Notes: generated by a model from the letters alone, not told the origin. A stretch of 64,000 nt of DNA from Nesterenkonia populi (GCF_007994735.1 NZ_VOIL01000001.1:248001-312000); one strand, 5' to 3'. Positions 51,835 through 60,240 are shown, numbered from the stretch's first letter. Numbers and translations: made by a program.

Positions 51835-51878
51835 AGGGCCCGCGCAGCGCAAGCGAAGTTGCGCGGCGTGGGCCTTTC
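51835..51878 (+). terminator. Hairpin between tRNA-Thr and tRNA-Met
   Basis: Nested stem: AGGGCCC with GGGCCT outside and GCGCAA/TTGCGC (51847-51852 with 51859-51864) inside, then TTT. May be a terminator or a processing structure between the two tRNAs. Confidence 0.4.
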
Positions 51879-51882
51879 GCAT

Positions 51883-51956
51883 GGCGGTGTAGCTCAGCTG
51901 GTTAGAGCGCACGACTCATAATCGTGAGGTCCCGGGATCGAGCCCCGGCACCGCTA
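51883..51956 (+). tRNA. tRNA-Met (CAT anticodon)
   Basis: 74 nt, acceptor GGCGGTG/CACCGCT with a terminal G-U, D-arm AGCTCAGCTGGTTAGAGC, anticodon loop CTCATAA. Pairing at position 1-72 and general form fit an elongator tRNA; a lysidine-modified tRNA-Ile2 has the same anticodon and cannot be excluded. Confidence 0.93.
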
Positions 51957-51966
51957 CCGCTTCACA

Positions 51967-51994
51967 GAGACCCCGGGCATCCGCCCGGGGTCTC
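51967..51994 (+). terminator. Terminator after tRNA-Met
   Basis: Perfect 12-bp stem GAGACCCCGGGC (51967-51978) with its complement (51983-51994) around ATCC, followed by GTCGTTT. Confidence 0.9.
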
Positions 51995-52062
51995 GTCGTT
52001 TCTGCGGACTCCCTTCCCCAACGGGCATTTCGAGGAGATTCGCGCCGCCGCTCAGGCCCTAT

Positions 52063-52122
52063 GTCCCCTCCGTTTTCGCGTCAGGAGCGCCTGCGCGGCC
52101 TCAACGCGAAAACGGAGGGGAC
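52063..52122. repeat. Perfect 19-bp inverted repeat with 22-base centre
   Basis: The arm at 52063-52081 is exactly complementary to 52104-52122. Core of the arms: CCCCTCCGTTTTCGCG. The centre contains a smaller CAGG-AGCG-CCTG hairpin. A third, degenerate copy of the arm (CCCCTCCGTTGTC) lies at about 52149-52161. The element is beyond the tRNA-Met terminator and before the MOSC stop. It looks like a dispersed intergenic hairpin (REP-like) rather than a simple terminator. Confidence 0.75.
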
Positions 52123-52171
52123 CGTAAGTTCTCTGCCGACAAAAAGACCCCTCCGTTGTCCCGCTGCGCAT

Positions 52172-52756
52172 TCAGTCGTTGGGGCGGGCTGCTGCGGGGC
52201 CTCTGGCTGCGGCGACCTCCCGCATAGTAGGGCCCTCGCCCTCATTGAGGATGCGGACCTCGTCCCCGGCTCGGATCTCGCCGGTGGTGATGACTCTGAA
52301 ATAGGTGCCGGGGCGGCCTGCGGCGAGGAAGCGCCTCACCCACTGGGGCTGGTCCACCCAACGTCCGAAGGTCGCGCACGGGATGCGGGGACGGGTGACC
52401 TCAAGGACCACGCGCTCCCCCACCTGCCACCGCTCCCCCGCCGTGGCGGAGTCTACGTCCAGGCCAGTGATGCGCAGGTTCTCCCCGAAATACCCGGCGG
52501 GGATCTCCTGCTGCAGCTGATCACCCCACCATGCGGCGTCGTCGGCCGAGTACGCGTAGACCGCCTTCTCCTCGCCTCCGTGATTCTTCCGATCCGCCTG
52601 CACATCCCCGTGCAGCCCCAGGGTCCGCACCTTCACCGGCCCCTCAACCGGCCGCTTATCGATAGCAGTGGTCCCCACCGGCCCGGGATCAAACGTCAGC
52701 TGATGCACCACGCAGACTGCCTCCACAGCGCCGAGGAGGCCCCTTCTGGGCGTCAC
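52172..52756 (-). CDS. MOSC-domain protein (YiiM-like)
   Basis: 194 residues from a GTG overlapping the metB stop by four bases. VRTLGLHGDVQADRKNHGGE, KAVYAYSADDAAWWGDQL, GENLRITGLD and the conserved cysteine in TRPRIPCATFGRW mark the MOSC family, which transfers sulfur or handles molybdenum cofactor; YiiM relatives detoxify N-hydroxylated compounds. The substrate here is unknown. It is last in the leftward unit cbs-metB-MOSC, so a sulfur-related role is inferred. Confidence 0.85.
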   Translation of the reverse strand: MTPRRGLLGAVEAVCVVHQLTFDPGPVGTTAIDKRPVEGPVKVRTLGLHGDVQADRKNHGGEEKAVYAYSADDAAWWGDQLQQEIPAGYFGENLRITGLDVDSATAGERWQVGERVVLEVTRPRIPCATFGRWVDQPQWVRRFLAAGRPGTYFRVITTGEIRAGDEVRILNEGEGPTMREVAAARGPAAARPND

Positions 52757-53928
52757 AGGCCTGCGAGGGCCTTCTCGACGTCGTCGATGAGGTCCTCGAC
52801 GTCCTCGATGCCTACAGAGAGCCGCAGGAGGTTCTCCGGGACGGCGAGCTCGGTGCCGCGGACGGAGGCGTGTGTCATCTCGTGCGGGTAGTTCATCAAA
52901 GACTCCACCCCGCCCAGGGACTCGGCCAGGATGAACAGCTTGGTGCCCTCGGCGACCTTCCGGGCTGCGGGCTCCCCGCCGGCCAGCTGCAGGGACACCA
53001 TGCCGCCGAAGCCGCGCATCTGGGACTTGGCCAGCTCATGCTGCGGGTGGGACTCCAGTCCCGGGTACAGGACCCGTTCGATGGCCGGGTGGCCCTCGAA
53101 GTGCTGGGCGATGGTGAGCGCGTTGGAGCAGTGCCGGTCCATCCGCACCCCCAGGGTCTTCAGGCCGCGGGTGGTCAGGTAGGCGTCCAGCGGCCCGGAG
53201 ACCGCGCCGACGGCGAACTGCTGGAAGGCGACCTTCTCCGCCAGGTCATCAGCGTCGTCGCCCTCCCCCAGGACCACGGCACCGCCGACGACGTCGGAGT
53301 GGCCGCCGATGTACTTGGTGGTGGAGTGCACGACGACGTCGGCGCCGAGGCTCAGCGGCAGCTGCAGGTACGGGGTGGCGAAGGTGTTGTCCACCACCAG
53401 CAGCGCCCCGTTGGCGTGGGCGATGTCCGCCAGGGCGCGGATGTCGGTGACTCCCATCAGCGGGTTGGAGGGGGTCTCCACCCAGAGCAGCGTGGCGTCG
53501 TCGTGCTTCAGCTCGGAGGCAACCCGCTCATGGTCGGAGAGGTCGATAGGAGTGTTGGTGACGCCCCAGTCCCCGTGCACCCGGGCGAAGAGCCGGTAGG
53601 TGCCGCCGTAGGCGTCGTTGCCCATGACCAGACGCTGGCCGGGACGCATCAGTCCACGGATCAGCGCGTCCTCCGCGGCGAGCCCGGAGCCGAAGCTGAA
53701 GGCGTGCCTGCCGCCCTCCAAGGAGGCGAGCTGCTCCTGCAGGGCGGTGCGGGTGGGGTTGCCGGCGCGGCCGTAGTCGTACCCGTTGCGCAGGTTGCCG
53801 ATGCCGTCAGGGGCGTAGGTGGTGGAGAAGTGGATCGGGGGCACCACGGCCCCGTACACCTCGTCAACGTCCTGGCCGGTGTGGATCGCGTGGGTCGAGA
53901 AGCCGGGGGCCCGGTTCTGGTCACTCAT
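52753..53928 (-). CDS. metB: Cystathionine gamma-synthase/gamma-lyase (MetB-like)
   Basis: 391 residues, Cys/Met PLP family. FSTTYAPDGIGNLRNGYDYG, RAGNPTRTALQEQLASLEGG, VETPSNPLMGVTDI, VVDNTFATPYLQ, and the PLP lysine in VVHSTTKYIGGHSDVVGG. C-terminal SLGGVESLMNYPHEMTHAS. Beside a cystathionine beta-synthase gene the pair forms a reverse transsulfuration route from homocysteine to cysteine, as in mycobacteria. Its start overlaps the cbs stop by eight bases. Gamma-lyase activity may be the physiological one. Confidence 0.93.
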   Translation of the reverse strand: MSDQNRAPGFSTHAIHTGQDVDEVYGAVVPPIHFSTTYAPDGIGNLRNGYDYGRAGNPTRTALQEQLASLEGGRHAFSFGSGLAAEDALIRGLMRPGQRLVMGNDAYGGTYRLFARVHGDWGVTNTPIDLSDHERVASELKHDDATLLWVETPSNPLMGVTDIRALADIAHANGALLVVDNTFATPYLQLPLSLGADVVVHSTTKYIGGHSDVVGGAVVLGEGDDADDLAEKVAFQQFAVGAVSGPLDAYLTTRGLKTLGVRMDRHCSNALTIAQHFEGHPAIERVLYPGLESHPQHELAKSQMRGFGGMVSLQLAGGEPAARKVAEGTKLFILAESLGGVESLMNYPHEMTHASVRGTELAVPENLLRLSVGIEDVEDLIDDVEKALAGL

Positions 53929-55465
53929 TGAGGTCGATCTCCTGTCGGTCGGCGCCGGAGAGGTGGGCGAGCAGGTCGTTGCGGGTCAGCACCCCGACGA
54001 TGTCGCCGCGATCGGCGACGAGCAGGGTCGGGTTGCTGCGCAGCTTGGCGAGGATCTGCGAGACGGTCTCCGTGATCCCCACCAGCGGCAGATCGTCCCG
54101 CAGGTGGTCGGAGACCAGCTCGTCCGGGCTGGCCTGGCCCTCGATGACGTCCTCGGAAAGATGCTCGACGTCGACCACCCCGTAGACCTCACCGATGCGG
54201 GCCACCGGGCCCGGGTGGTCGATCACCGGGACGATGTCCACGCCGTAGCGGTTCATCACGCTGACCGCCTCCCGCAGGGTGGTCTCCCGGCTGATGGAGA
54301 TGACCTCCGGCAGAGCCTCGGAGAACATGTCCCGCTTGCCGTGCAGCAGGTCCGCCGCGGTGGTGGTGGAGGGGTCCTTCTCACCGGTGCCGGGGGCCTG
54401 GTCGGTGGTGGCGGCGCCGATCACGCCGTCACGGACCGCCTCAGAGAGCTGCTCGGAGGTCTTCACGGCCAGCTCCGTGCCGGTGGTCGTGGAGACGACC
54501 TCGCCGAAGCCGTGGTCGACCATCCACTGGTCGTTGAAGATCTTGGCCAGATACCCGCGGCCTGAGTCGGGCAGCACGGCGACGACGACGTCATCCGGCC
54601 CCAGGCCCTCGGCAACCTTCAGCGCGGCGGAGACCGCGGTGCCGGAGGAGCCTCCCACCAGCAGGCCCTCCTCGGTGGCCAGCCGGCGGCACATCGCGAA
54701 CGACTCGGCGTCGGTGATCGCGTGGTGCTCGTCCGGCACGGAGGGGTCATAGTTCTTGACCCAGACGTCCTCCCCGACGCCCTCAACGAAGTAGGGGCGG
54801 CCTTCGCCCCCGGAGTAGATGGAGCCGTCCGGGTCGGCGACCACCACCCGCACGGACCCGGAGTCCCGGTCCGCGGAGACCTCTTTGAGGTAGCGGCCGG
54901 TGCCGGTGACGGTGCCGCCGGTTCCCGCCCCGACCACCAGGTGGGTGACCTTCCCCTCGGTGTCCTCCCAGATCTCAGGGCCGGTGGTCTCGTAGTGGGA
55001 GCCGGGCGCGTTCGGGTTGGAGAACTGATCGGGCTTGTAGCCGCCCCTGATCTCCTCGGCGAGCTGGTCGGAGATCCCGTAGTAGCTCAGCGGGGACTCC
55101 GAGTCCACCCCGGCAGGGCCGACGACGACGTCGGCCCCGTAGGCGCGCAGCACGTCCCGCTTCTCCTGCGCGACCTTCGGCACGGTGACGAACACGGCCC
55201 GGTACCCCTTCTGCTGGGCGACGAGCGCCAGGCCGACCCCGGTGTTGCCGGAGGTGGGCTCCACCACCACCCCACCCGGGGAGAGCTTGCCCTCGGCTTC
55301 GGCGGCTTCGATCATCTTCAGCGCGATGCGGTCCTTGATGGACCCGCCCGGATTCAGATACTCGAGCTTGACCAGCACCGTGGCGGAGATGCCCTCGGTG
55401 ACCTTGTTCAGCTTCACCAGCGGGGTGGAGCCGATGAGCTCCACAACGGAATCGGCATAATTCAT
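53921..55465 (-). CDS. Cystathionine beta-synthase with C-terminal CBS pair
   Basis: 514 residues from the ATG at 55465, where TAGTCT lies seven bases upstream (leaderless layout); the longer frame was rejected. PLP lysine K44 in GGSIKDRIALKM, EPTSGNTGVGLALVA, VGAGTGGTVTGTGRYL, GGSSGTAVSAALKV. C-terminal CBS domain pair at about 375-505 (LREAVSVMNRYGVDIVPVID, ILAKLRSNPTLLVADRGDIV). Condenses serine and homocysteine to cystathionine. The CBS pair may bind an adenosyl ligand. First gene of cbs-metB-MOSC. Confidence 0.93.
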   Translation of the reverse strand: MNYADSVVELIGSTPLVKLNKVTEGISATVLVKLEYLNPGGSIKDRIALKMIEAAEAEGKLSPGGVVVEPTSGNTGVGLALVAQQKGYRAVFVTVPKVAQEKRDVLRAYGADVVVGPAGVDSESPLSYYGISDQLAEEIRGGYKPDQFSNPNAPGSHYETTGPEIWEDTEGKVTHLVVGAGTGGTVTGTGRYLKEVSADRDSGSVRVVVADPDGSIYSGGEGRPYFVEGVGEDVWVKNYDPSVPDEHHAITDAESFAMCRRLATEEGLLVGGSSGTAVSAALKVAEGLGPDDVVVAVLPDSGRGYLAKIFNDQWMVDHGFGEVVSTTTGTELAVKTSEQLSEAVRDGVIGAATTDQAPGTGEKDPSTTTAADLLHGKRDMFSEALPEVISISRETTLREAVSVMNRYGVDIVPVIDHPGPVARIGEVYGVVDVEHLSEDVIEGQASPDELVSDHLRDDLPLVGITETVSQILAKLRSNPTLLVADRGDIVGVLTRNDLLAHLSGADRQEIDLNE

Positions 55466-55546
55466 GGGTCCCAGACTACCGGTGGGCGAGCCCCGGACCG
55501 AGGGTGCGGGACTTTCGGAGAAACAGTGAAGTGGGAGGCTGTACCG

Positions 55547-56602
55547 GTGATGATCAGCGAGGCCGAGCGGACGGTGGACCTGGGGGCGCCCTATGACCTG
55601 CCGCGCTCGCTGGGCGTGCTGCAGCGCGGGCACGCCGATCCGGCGGTGCGGGTGGACCGCGGCGTGTTTGAGGGAGGGCCGCGCGGGGCTCCGGGTGCTG
55701 GCGCCTGGCTGTCGCTGCGGGTGCCGTCAGCGGACAGGGGCGACGCGGGCGGCTCGTCCGGGCGGGCGGTGCTGCGGTTCGATCAGCTGGACGTCTCACG
55801 CGTACGCGCCCGGGTCGCCGCTGACTCCGAGGACGCATCCGCCGCGGCGCTGAACCGGGCTCCGCTGGTGCTGGGAGCCGCTGACGACTGGACCTGCCTC
55901 GAACTGCTGCTCGACGCCCTCGGAGACCGTGTCTCCACCGCTCTGGCGACCGTCCGACGTCGTCACCCCGGGGTGCGGCTGCCTGCCGCCGGAGCGCTGT
56001 TCGACCAGCTGATCAATGTGACGCTGGAGCAGAAGGTCACCCACGAGCAGGCTCGGCACGGATGGCGGAGCCTGCTGCGCCGGCACGGGGACGCGCCGGC
56101 CGCCGACTGGGCTCAGGGTGCGGCGCTGCCAGTCCCGGAGTGGCTGCGGATGCCGCTCACAGCGGCCCAGCTGCGAGCGGTGCCGTCCTGGGAGTGGCAC
56201 CGGCTGTGGGTGCAGCCGCCGCTGTCCAAGACCATCCAGCAGATCGCCCGGCGCGCCTCCGCAGTCCACCGCCTGGGGGCAGAGACCCCGGTGGAGACCG
56301 ATGCGGTGAACCAGCTCGCGGAGACCCTGGCCGGGATCCCCGGCGTCGGAGTCTGGACTGCGGCGGAGACGCTGCAGCGCTCCCACGGAGCCGCGGACCT
56401 TCCCGCAGTGGGCGACTACCACTTGGCGCATTTCGTGGGCGAGGCGATGACCGGGACCCGCACCGACGATGCCGGGATGGTGGAGCTGCTGGAGCCGTAC
56501 CGTCCGCACCGGCAGCGGATCGTCCGGCTGCTGAAGCTCTCAGGGTTTCAGCACCAGCGAATGGGCCCCAAGCTCACCTCGGAGGATCACCGGAGCCGTT
56601 AG
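55547..56602 (+). CDS. DNA-3-methyladenine glycosylase (AlkA-like HhH-GPD)
   Basis: About 351 residues; GTG 55547 is chosen because GGGAGG lies nine bases upstream, ATG 55550 being equally possible. The long upstream open frame is antisense to cbs. An N-terminal AlkA-N-like part (DLGAPYDLPRSLGVLQRG) precedes the HhH-GPD domain: AGALFDQLINVTLEQKVTHE, LAGIPGVGVWTAAETLQR (hairpin) and the catalytic Asp in AVGDYHLAHFVGEA. Removes alkylated bases. Convergent with the MocR regulator; four bases separate their stops. Confidence 0.8.
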   Translation: MMISEAERTVDLGAPYDLPRSLGVLQRGHADPAVRVDRGVFEGGPRGAPGAGAWLSLRVPSADRGDAGGSSGRAVLRFDQLDVSRVRARVAADSEDASAAALNRAPLVLGAADDWTCLELLLDALGDRVSTALATVRRRHPGVRLPAAGALFDQLINVTLEQKVTHEQARHGWRSLLRRHGDAPAADWAQGAALPVPEWLRMPLTAAQLRAVPSWEWHRLWVQPPLSKTIQQIARRASAVHRLGAETPVETDAVNQLAETLAGIPGVGVWTAAETLQRSHGAADLPAVGDYHLAHFVGEAMTGTRTDDAGMVELLEPYRPHRQRIVRLLKLSGFQHQRMGPKLTSEDHRSR

Positions 56603-56606
56603 CGGC

Positions 56607-57950
56607 TCAGACGAAGGTGGGGCGAAGGTTGCCGGCCGCTGCCACACCCACCATCTGGGTGAGCTCGGCAAGACGTTCGGGGTCCTCGGGCAGCTGGGCG
56701 ATGCTGATCCGCAGGCTGGGGGCCTGCGCGGGCTGCAGGTAGGCGGAGCTGCCCGCGTCGACCACCACTCCCTGGGAGGAGAGGGCGAGTGTGGTGCGAT
56801 GCTCGTCGACGACCTGCACCCAGACGCTCCAGCTGTTGGGGCCGCTGGCCACCGGGAATCCAGCCGCTTCGAAGGCTCTGACGGCTGCTTCGCGGCGGCG
56901 GGCGTAGCGCTGACGGACGCTCTTGAGCCGGCGGCGCTGGCCAGTGGAGCCGGCAAGCTCGGCGACCATCTGCTGCAGGATCCGGCTGTGCGAGGAGAGA
57001 CCTTCGGCGCGCAGCTGCACGGCCCGGGCGATCAGCCGCTCGGGGCCGGCGAGAACGGCGGTGCGGATGTCGACGCCGAAGGCCCGGGCATAGTCGAGGA
57101 CCCGGAGGCTGCGGTCCGGGTAGGAGGCGGCGAGGCTGGCGGGCGGACTCTCCACCAGGGGACCGAGCGGGTCGTCCTCGATGATGACGGCGTCAGTGCT
57201 GTCAAGGAGCGCCCGGAGCTGCTCGGCGCGATCCTCGGTGAGCATGTGCTGGTGCCCGAAGGGTCCGGCGGGGGCGAGCACGAACGCGGCGGCCCCGGCG
57301 TCGAGCGCCTCCTGCAGCGATTCGGGGAGGGGGCCCTGCTCGTCAGTGGCGACGGCGTGCAGGGTGATGCCCATCTTCCGCGCGGTCTCAAGGAACCCGG
57401 GGTCGAAGGGGCTCTCGACGGCGAGGGTCCCGCCGGGGCTCACGGCGGCGGCGGTGGCGAGCCAGAGCCCGCGGGCGCCGCCGGCGACGGCGATCGCCTG
57501 CTCAGGCTGGAAGGGGAGGTCCTGCGCGCAGGCGCGGCGGAGATCCTCGGTGAGGTACTCGCGGCCCCAGGCGTTGATGCTGGGGTGCTTCAGCGCGGCC
57601 GCGGCGGCATCTTCGAGCGGGGGCAGCAGGGCGGGGTCGGGACTGCAGGCGTGGAGGTCGATGGCGTGGAAGCCGCGGAACCCGGCGGCCTCTGCCCCTT
57701 GGGCATCGACCACCCGGGTGCCGCCGCGGCGGCGGGTCTCGACGGCGTTCTCCTCGCGGAGGAGCCCCCAGGCCTGGGCGATGGTGCCGACGGAGACGCC
57801 TAGCTCCTGGGCGAGGTCTCGGACGGTGGGGAGCCGGGCCCCGGGGGCGAGGGTGCCGTCATCGATGAGCTCCTGCACTTGGGAGGCGATGCCTGCGGGG
57901 GTGCGCGATCCGAGCCGCCGCGCCAGTTCGGCGGCATCGATCTCTGCCAT
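56607..57950 (-). CDS. MocR-type GntR regulator lacking the PLP lysine
   Basis: 447 residues from the ATG at 57950 with CGGAGG upstream. The N-terminal GntR helix-turn-helix (LAPGARLPTVRDLAQELGVS, VGTIAQAWGLLREENAVETR) is fused to a fold-type I aminotransferase-like domain (HPSINAWGREYLTEDLRRAC, GGARGLWLATAAAVSPGGTL). The usual SK of the PLP site is AR here (LDYARAFGVDIRT, R289), and EDDY is EDDP (258-261), so PLP binding is probably lost. Target genes unknown. Divergent or unrelated neighbours give no clue. Confidence 0.85.
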   Translation of the reverse strand: MAEIDAAELARRLGSRTPAGIASQVQELIDDGTLAPGARLPTVRDLAQELGVSVGTIAQAWGLLREENAVETRRRGGTRVVDAQGAEAAGFRGFHAIDLHACSPDPALLPPLEDAAAAALKHPSINAWGREYLTEDLRRACAQDLPFQPEQAIAVAGGARGLWLATAAAVSPGGTLAVESPFDPGFLETARKMGITLHAVATDEQGPLPESLQEALDAGAAAFVLAPAGPFGHQHMLTEDRAEQLRALLDSTDAVIIEDDPLGPLVESPPASLAASYPDRSLRVLDYARAFGVDIRTAVLAGPERLIARAVQLRAEGLSSHSRILQQMVAELAGSTGQRRRLKSVRQRYARRREAAVRAFEAAGFPVASGPNSWSVWVQVVDEHRTTLALSSQGVVVDAGSSAYLQPAQAPSLRISIAQLPEDPERLAELTQMVGVAAAGNLRPTFV

Positions 57951-58097
57951 CAGGGCCTCCGGGAGAAGTTCTGTGCGTGCATGAGTGAAGAAGCTACGCC
58001 CAACAGGGTACCGGTCACAGTGATCACCGGACCCGAAGGAAATGTGGACGGGCCCTTCGGGCCGGGAGGCAGCTGCGCGAGCGCCCATAGGAGGGAG

Positions 58098-58148
58098 GGG
58101 AATGAGAAGGGGGACTCTGGCGTGGCCAGAGTCCCCCTTCTCATTCCC
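58098..58148 (-). terminator. 24-bp perfect hairpin after tRNA-Tyr
   Basis: The arm at 58098-58121 is perfectly complementary to 58125-58148 with a three-base loop. It begins three bases beyond the mature 3' end of the leftward tRNA-Tyr, so it is its terminator, though unusually long and with only a mixed T-rich tail. Confidence 0.75.
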
Positions 58149-58150
58149 TG

Positions 58151-58232
58151 TGGCAGGTGAGGGATTCGAACCCCCGTAGGCAATGCCGGCTGATTTACAG
58201 TCAGCTCCCTTTGGCCGCTCGGGTAACCTGCC
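58151..58232 (-). tRNA. tRNA-Tyr (GTA anticodon)
   Basis: 82-nt class II tRNA. Acceptor GGCAGGT/ACCTGCC, anticodon stem CTGA..TCAG with loop giving GTA, long variable arm, T-arm GGGGGTTCGAATCCCTC-type, discriminator A. CCA not encoded. Confidence 0.97.
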
Positions 58233-58326
58233 ATGAAGTTGTGAGGCCTCGTTCGAGGCACCAAGCAACTTTACCCAAGAGCGGAAAAATTCTCGAATCG
58301 GCAGCGCGGGTGCGTACCGTAGCCCC

Positions 58327-58713
58327 ATGGCTACTACAGACCTGACCGCTGACGGCTTCCAGCAGGCGCTCGAGGACAACGACATCCTGCTGATCGACTT
58401 CTGGGCCGACTGGTGCGGTCCCTGCAAACAGTTCGCTCCGGTGTACCAGCAGGTCTCGGAGCAGCACCCTGACGCCACGTTCGCGAAGGTGGACACTGAG
58501 GCCGAGCAGGAGCTGGCCGCCGCAGCGAGCATCACATCGATCCCCACGCTGATGGTGTTCCGGGAGAAGGTTCTGGTGTTCTCCCAGCCCGGCGCCCTGA
58601 ACGCTGAGCAGCTGGACGGCGTCGTGAAGGCGGTGAAGGACCTGGACATGGCGGAGATCCATAAGCAGGTGGAGGAGCAGCAGGCCGAGGGCGGCGACGC
58701 CGAGCAGTCCTGA
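58327..58713 (+). CDS. trxA: Thioredoxin
   Basis: 128 residues. Active site DFWADWCGPCKQF with C30 and C33, cis-proline in ITSIPTLMVF. About 20 residues longer than E. coli TrxA, with an acidic Gln/Glu C-terminal tail (KQVEEQQAEGGDAEQS). Reduces protein disulfides in the cytosol. TACCGT lies six bases before the ATG and there is no ribosome site, so probably leaderless. A strong terminator follows. Confidence 0.94.
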   Translation: MATTDLTADGFQQALEDNDILLIDFWADWCGPCKQFAPVYQQVSEQHPDATFAKVDTEAEQELAAAASITSIPTLMVFREKVLVFSQPGALNAEQLDGVVKAVKDLDMAEIHKQVEEQQAEGGDAEQS

Positions 58714-58733
58714 CGCTCAGCTCCTTTCGGATA

Positions 58734-58791
58734 CGGCGACGGCGGCCCGCCGGCCCTCCTGGTGAGGGTGACGGGCCGCCGTCGCCGTTTT
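58734..58791 (+). terminator. Terminator after trxA
   Basis: Perfect 16-bp stem, CGGCGACGGCGGCCCG at 58734-58749 with its complement at 58772-58787, then TTTT. Convergent with the MetE-like gene. Confidence 0.88.
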
Positions 58792-58871
58792 CATGCGCGC
58801 TTCAGGCACGATGGCCGGCGCCTCCGCAGCCGGCCGAGAGGCGTGCGTGACCCCTGCGCCTCCGGGACTGG

Positions 58872-60104
58872 CTAGAAGTGCTTCTTGGTCGCGAGGGCTG
58901 CCCCCTGGGCGAGGGACTCCAGCTTCGCGTCGGCGATCTGCGGGTGGATGCGTCCGCCGAGGCCGCAGTCGGTGGAGGCGATGACGTGCTCCCTGCCGAC
59001 CCGCTCGATGAACCGGCCCAGGCGCTGGGCGACCAGCTCGGGGTGCTCCACCACGTTGGTGGCGTGGGAGACGATGCCGGGCACGATGACCTTGCCCTCG
59101 GGGAGCTTCACGTCGTCCCACACCGTGTACTCGTGCTCGTGGCGGACGTTGGCGGCCTCGAAGGAGTAGTACTTGGCGTTGATCTGCAGCATCAGGTCCA
59201 CGATGTGCTTGAACTCGATGTCGGTGGTGTGCGGGCCGTGCCAGGAGCCCCAGCACAGGTGGAACCGGATCTGGTCCTCAGGCAGGTCCCGGATCGCATA
59301 GTTCAGTGCGTCGACGCGCAGCTGGGTGAATTTCCGGTAGTCCTCGACGCTGGGCTCAGGGCTGATCTGGTCCCAGTTCTCTGCCACAGAGGGGTCGTCG
59401 ATCTGAAGGATGAGGCCGGCGTCGATGACGGCCTTGTACTCCTCCCGGAGGGCATCGGCCCAGGCGTAGATGTGCGCCTCCTCGTCGCCGTAGTGGCGGT
59501 CCGCGATGCGGGCGCCGGATCCCGGGGAGAGGGAAGTGATGAAGCCGGTCTCCAGACCGGCGGCGTCCAGGGCCGCGCGGAAGTTCTTCACGTCTGAGGC
59601 GACCTGCTCATGCCCGGTGTACTTCAGCTCCCCCACGGTGGCGGGGAAGGGGGTCGCGTGGTTGCCGGTGCCGATGCCGGAGTCCGGGTCCGAGTAGGCA
59701 TCGGAGAACTTCACCCAGTCGCGGCGGTTGGGGAAGCTGGTCAGCTGCACGTTGCCGGGGCTGGACTCCACGTGGGGCTGGGAGAAGATGTCCTCTCCGG
59801 TGACTTCCAGGCCTTCGACGCGCTGGAAGATGTAGGACCACCACGCGCCGTAGTCGACAGCGGAGCGCATGGCTTTGCCGTACTCGCCGTCGCCCGGGTG
59901 GCTGACGCCCTGGGCGGCCTGGCGGGCGACGAGGCCCTGAACAGCCTCCGCCAGCAGCCGTTCGAACTCGGGGGTCCGCCTGAGGGTGAGGCCGTCCTCC
60001 TCAAACTCGCGGGCGGCGTTGGCCTTGATGAGCTCGGGGGTGCGGGGCAGGGACCCGGCGTGGGAGACGAGGATCTGCTGGGAGGGGTCTTGGGAGAGGG
60101 GCAT
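58872..60104 (-). CDS. Cobalamin-independent methionine synthase II-like protein
   Basis: 410 residues, about the size of the C-terminal catalytic half of MetE. SHAGSLPRTPELIKANAARE start, GVSHPGDGEYGKAMRSAVDY, zinc ligands in RFHLCWGSWHGPHTT (His and Cys), the Glu of YSFEAANVRHEHEY and the Cys of ASTDCGLGGRIHP. LQIDDPSVAENW is substrate-proximal in the family. Probably a methyl transfer or C-C cleavage enzyme rather than full MetE, because the N-terminal MetE half is missing. It has a long structured leader. Confidence 0.85.
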   Translation of the reverse strand: MPLSQDPSQQILVSHAGSLPRTPELIKANAAREFEEDGLTLRRTPEFERLLAEAVQGLVARQAAQGVSHPGDGEYGKAMRSAVDYGAWWSYIFQRVEGLEVTGEDIFSQPHVESSPGNVQLTSFPNRRDWVKFSDAYSDPDSGIGTGNHATPFPATVGELKYTGHEQVASDVKNFRAALDAAGLETGFITSLSPGSGARIADRHYGDEEAHIYAWADALREEYKAVIDAGLILQIDDPSVAENWDQISPEPSVEDYRKFTQLRVDALNYAIRDLPEDQIRFHLCWGSWHGPHTTDIEFKHIVDLMLQINAKYYSFEAANVRHEHEYTVWDDVKLPEGKVIVPGIVSHATNVVEHPELVAQRLGRFIERVGREHVIASTDCGLGGRIHPQIADAKLESLAQGAALATKKHF

Positions 60105-60240
60105 GCGAGCCGCATCCTTTCGTGTCGGTTGGGCTCAGCCGTGGGAGGGAGCGCCGTACCGGGTGGAGCCCCGACCGGTGCGAACCTCTTGCCGGCCGAG
60201 CACGCGTCAGGTGCTTGGAAGGAAGGGTTCGCAGCGGTGA
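60105..60240 (-). promoter_or_regulatory. Structured 5' leader of the MetE-like gene
   Basis: On the minus strand TGCGAACC (60226-60233) pairs with GGTTCGCA (60179-60186), enclosing an AGCAC/GTGCT hairpin (60199-60203 with 60211-60215) and a GGCCGGCAAG segment. A second long-range stem, GTCGG-GGCTC with GAGCC..CCGAC, follows before the ribosome site AAAGGA. It resembles a metabolite-sensing leader but I cannot match it to a known riboswitch class. Confidence 0.4.

Noticed and set aside
52040..52165. CRISPR-like repeats near the 19-bp inverted repeat
   Set aside because: Only one inverted pair and one degenerate copy; no regular spacing.
60179..60233. SAM-IV-type riboswitch
   Set aside because: GGCCGGCAAG recalls the class, but the remaining conserved core and pseudoknot could not be placed.
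60105..60240. Cobalamin riboswitch before the MetE-like gene
   Set aside because: Expected because metE is often B12-controlled, but no B12-box-like sequence is present; left as an unclassified leader.
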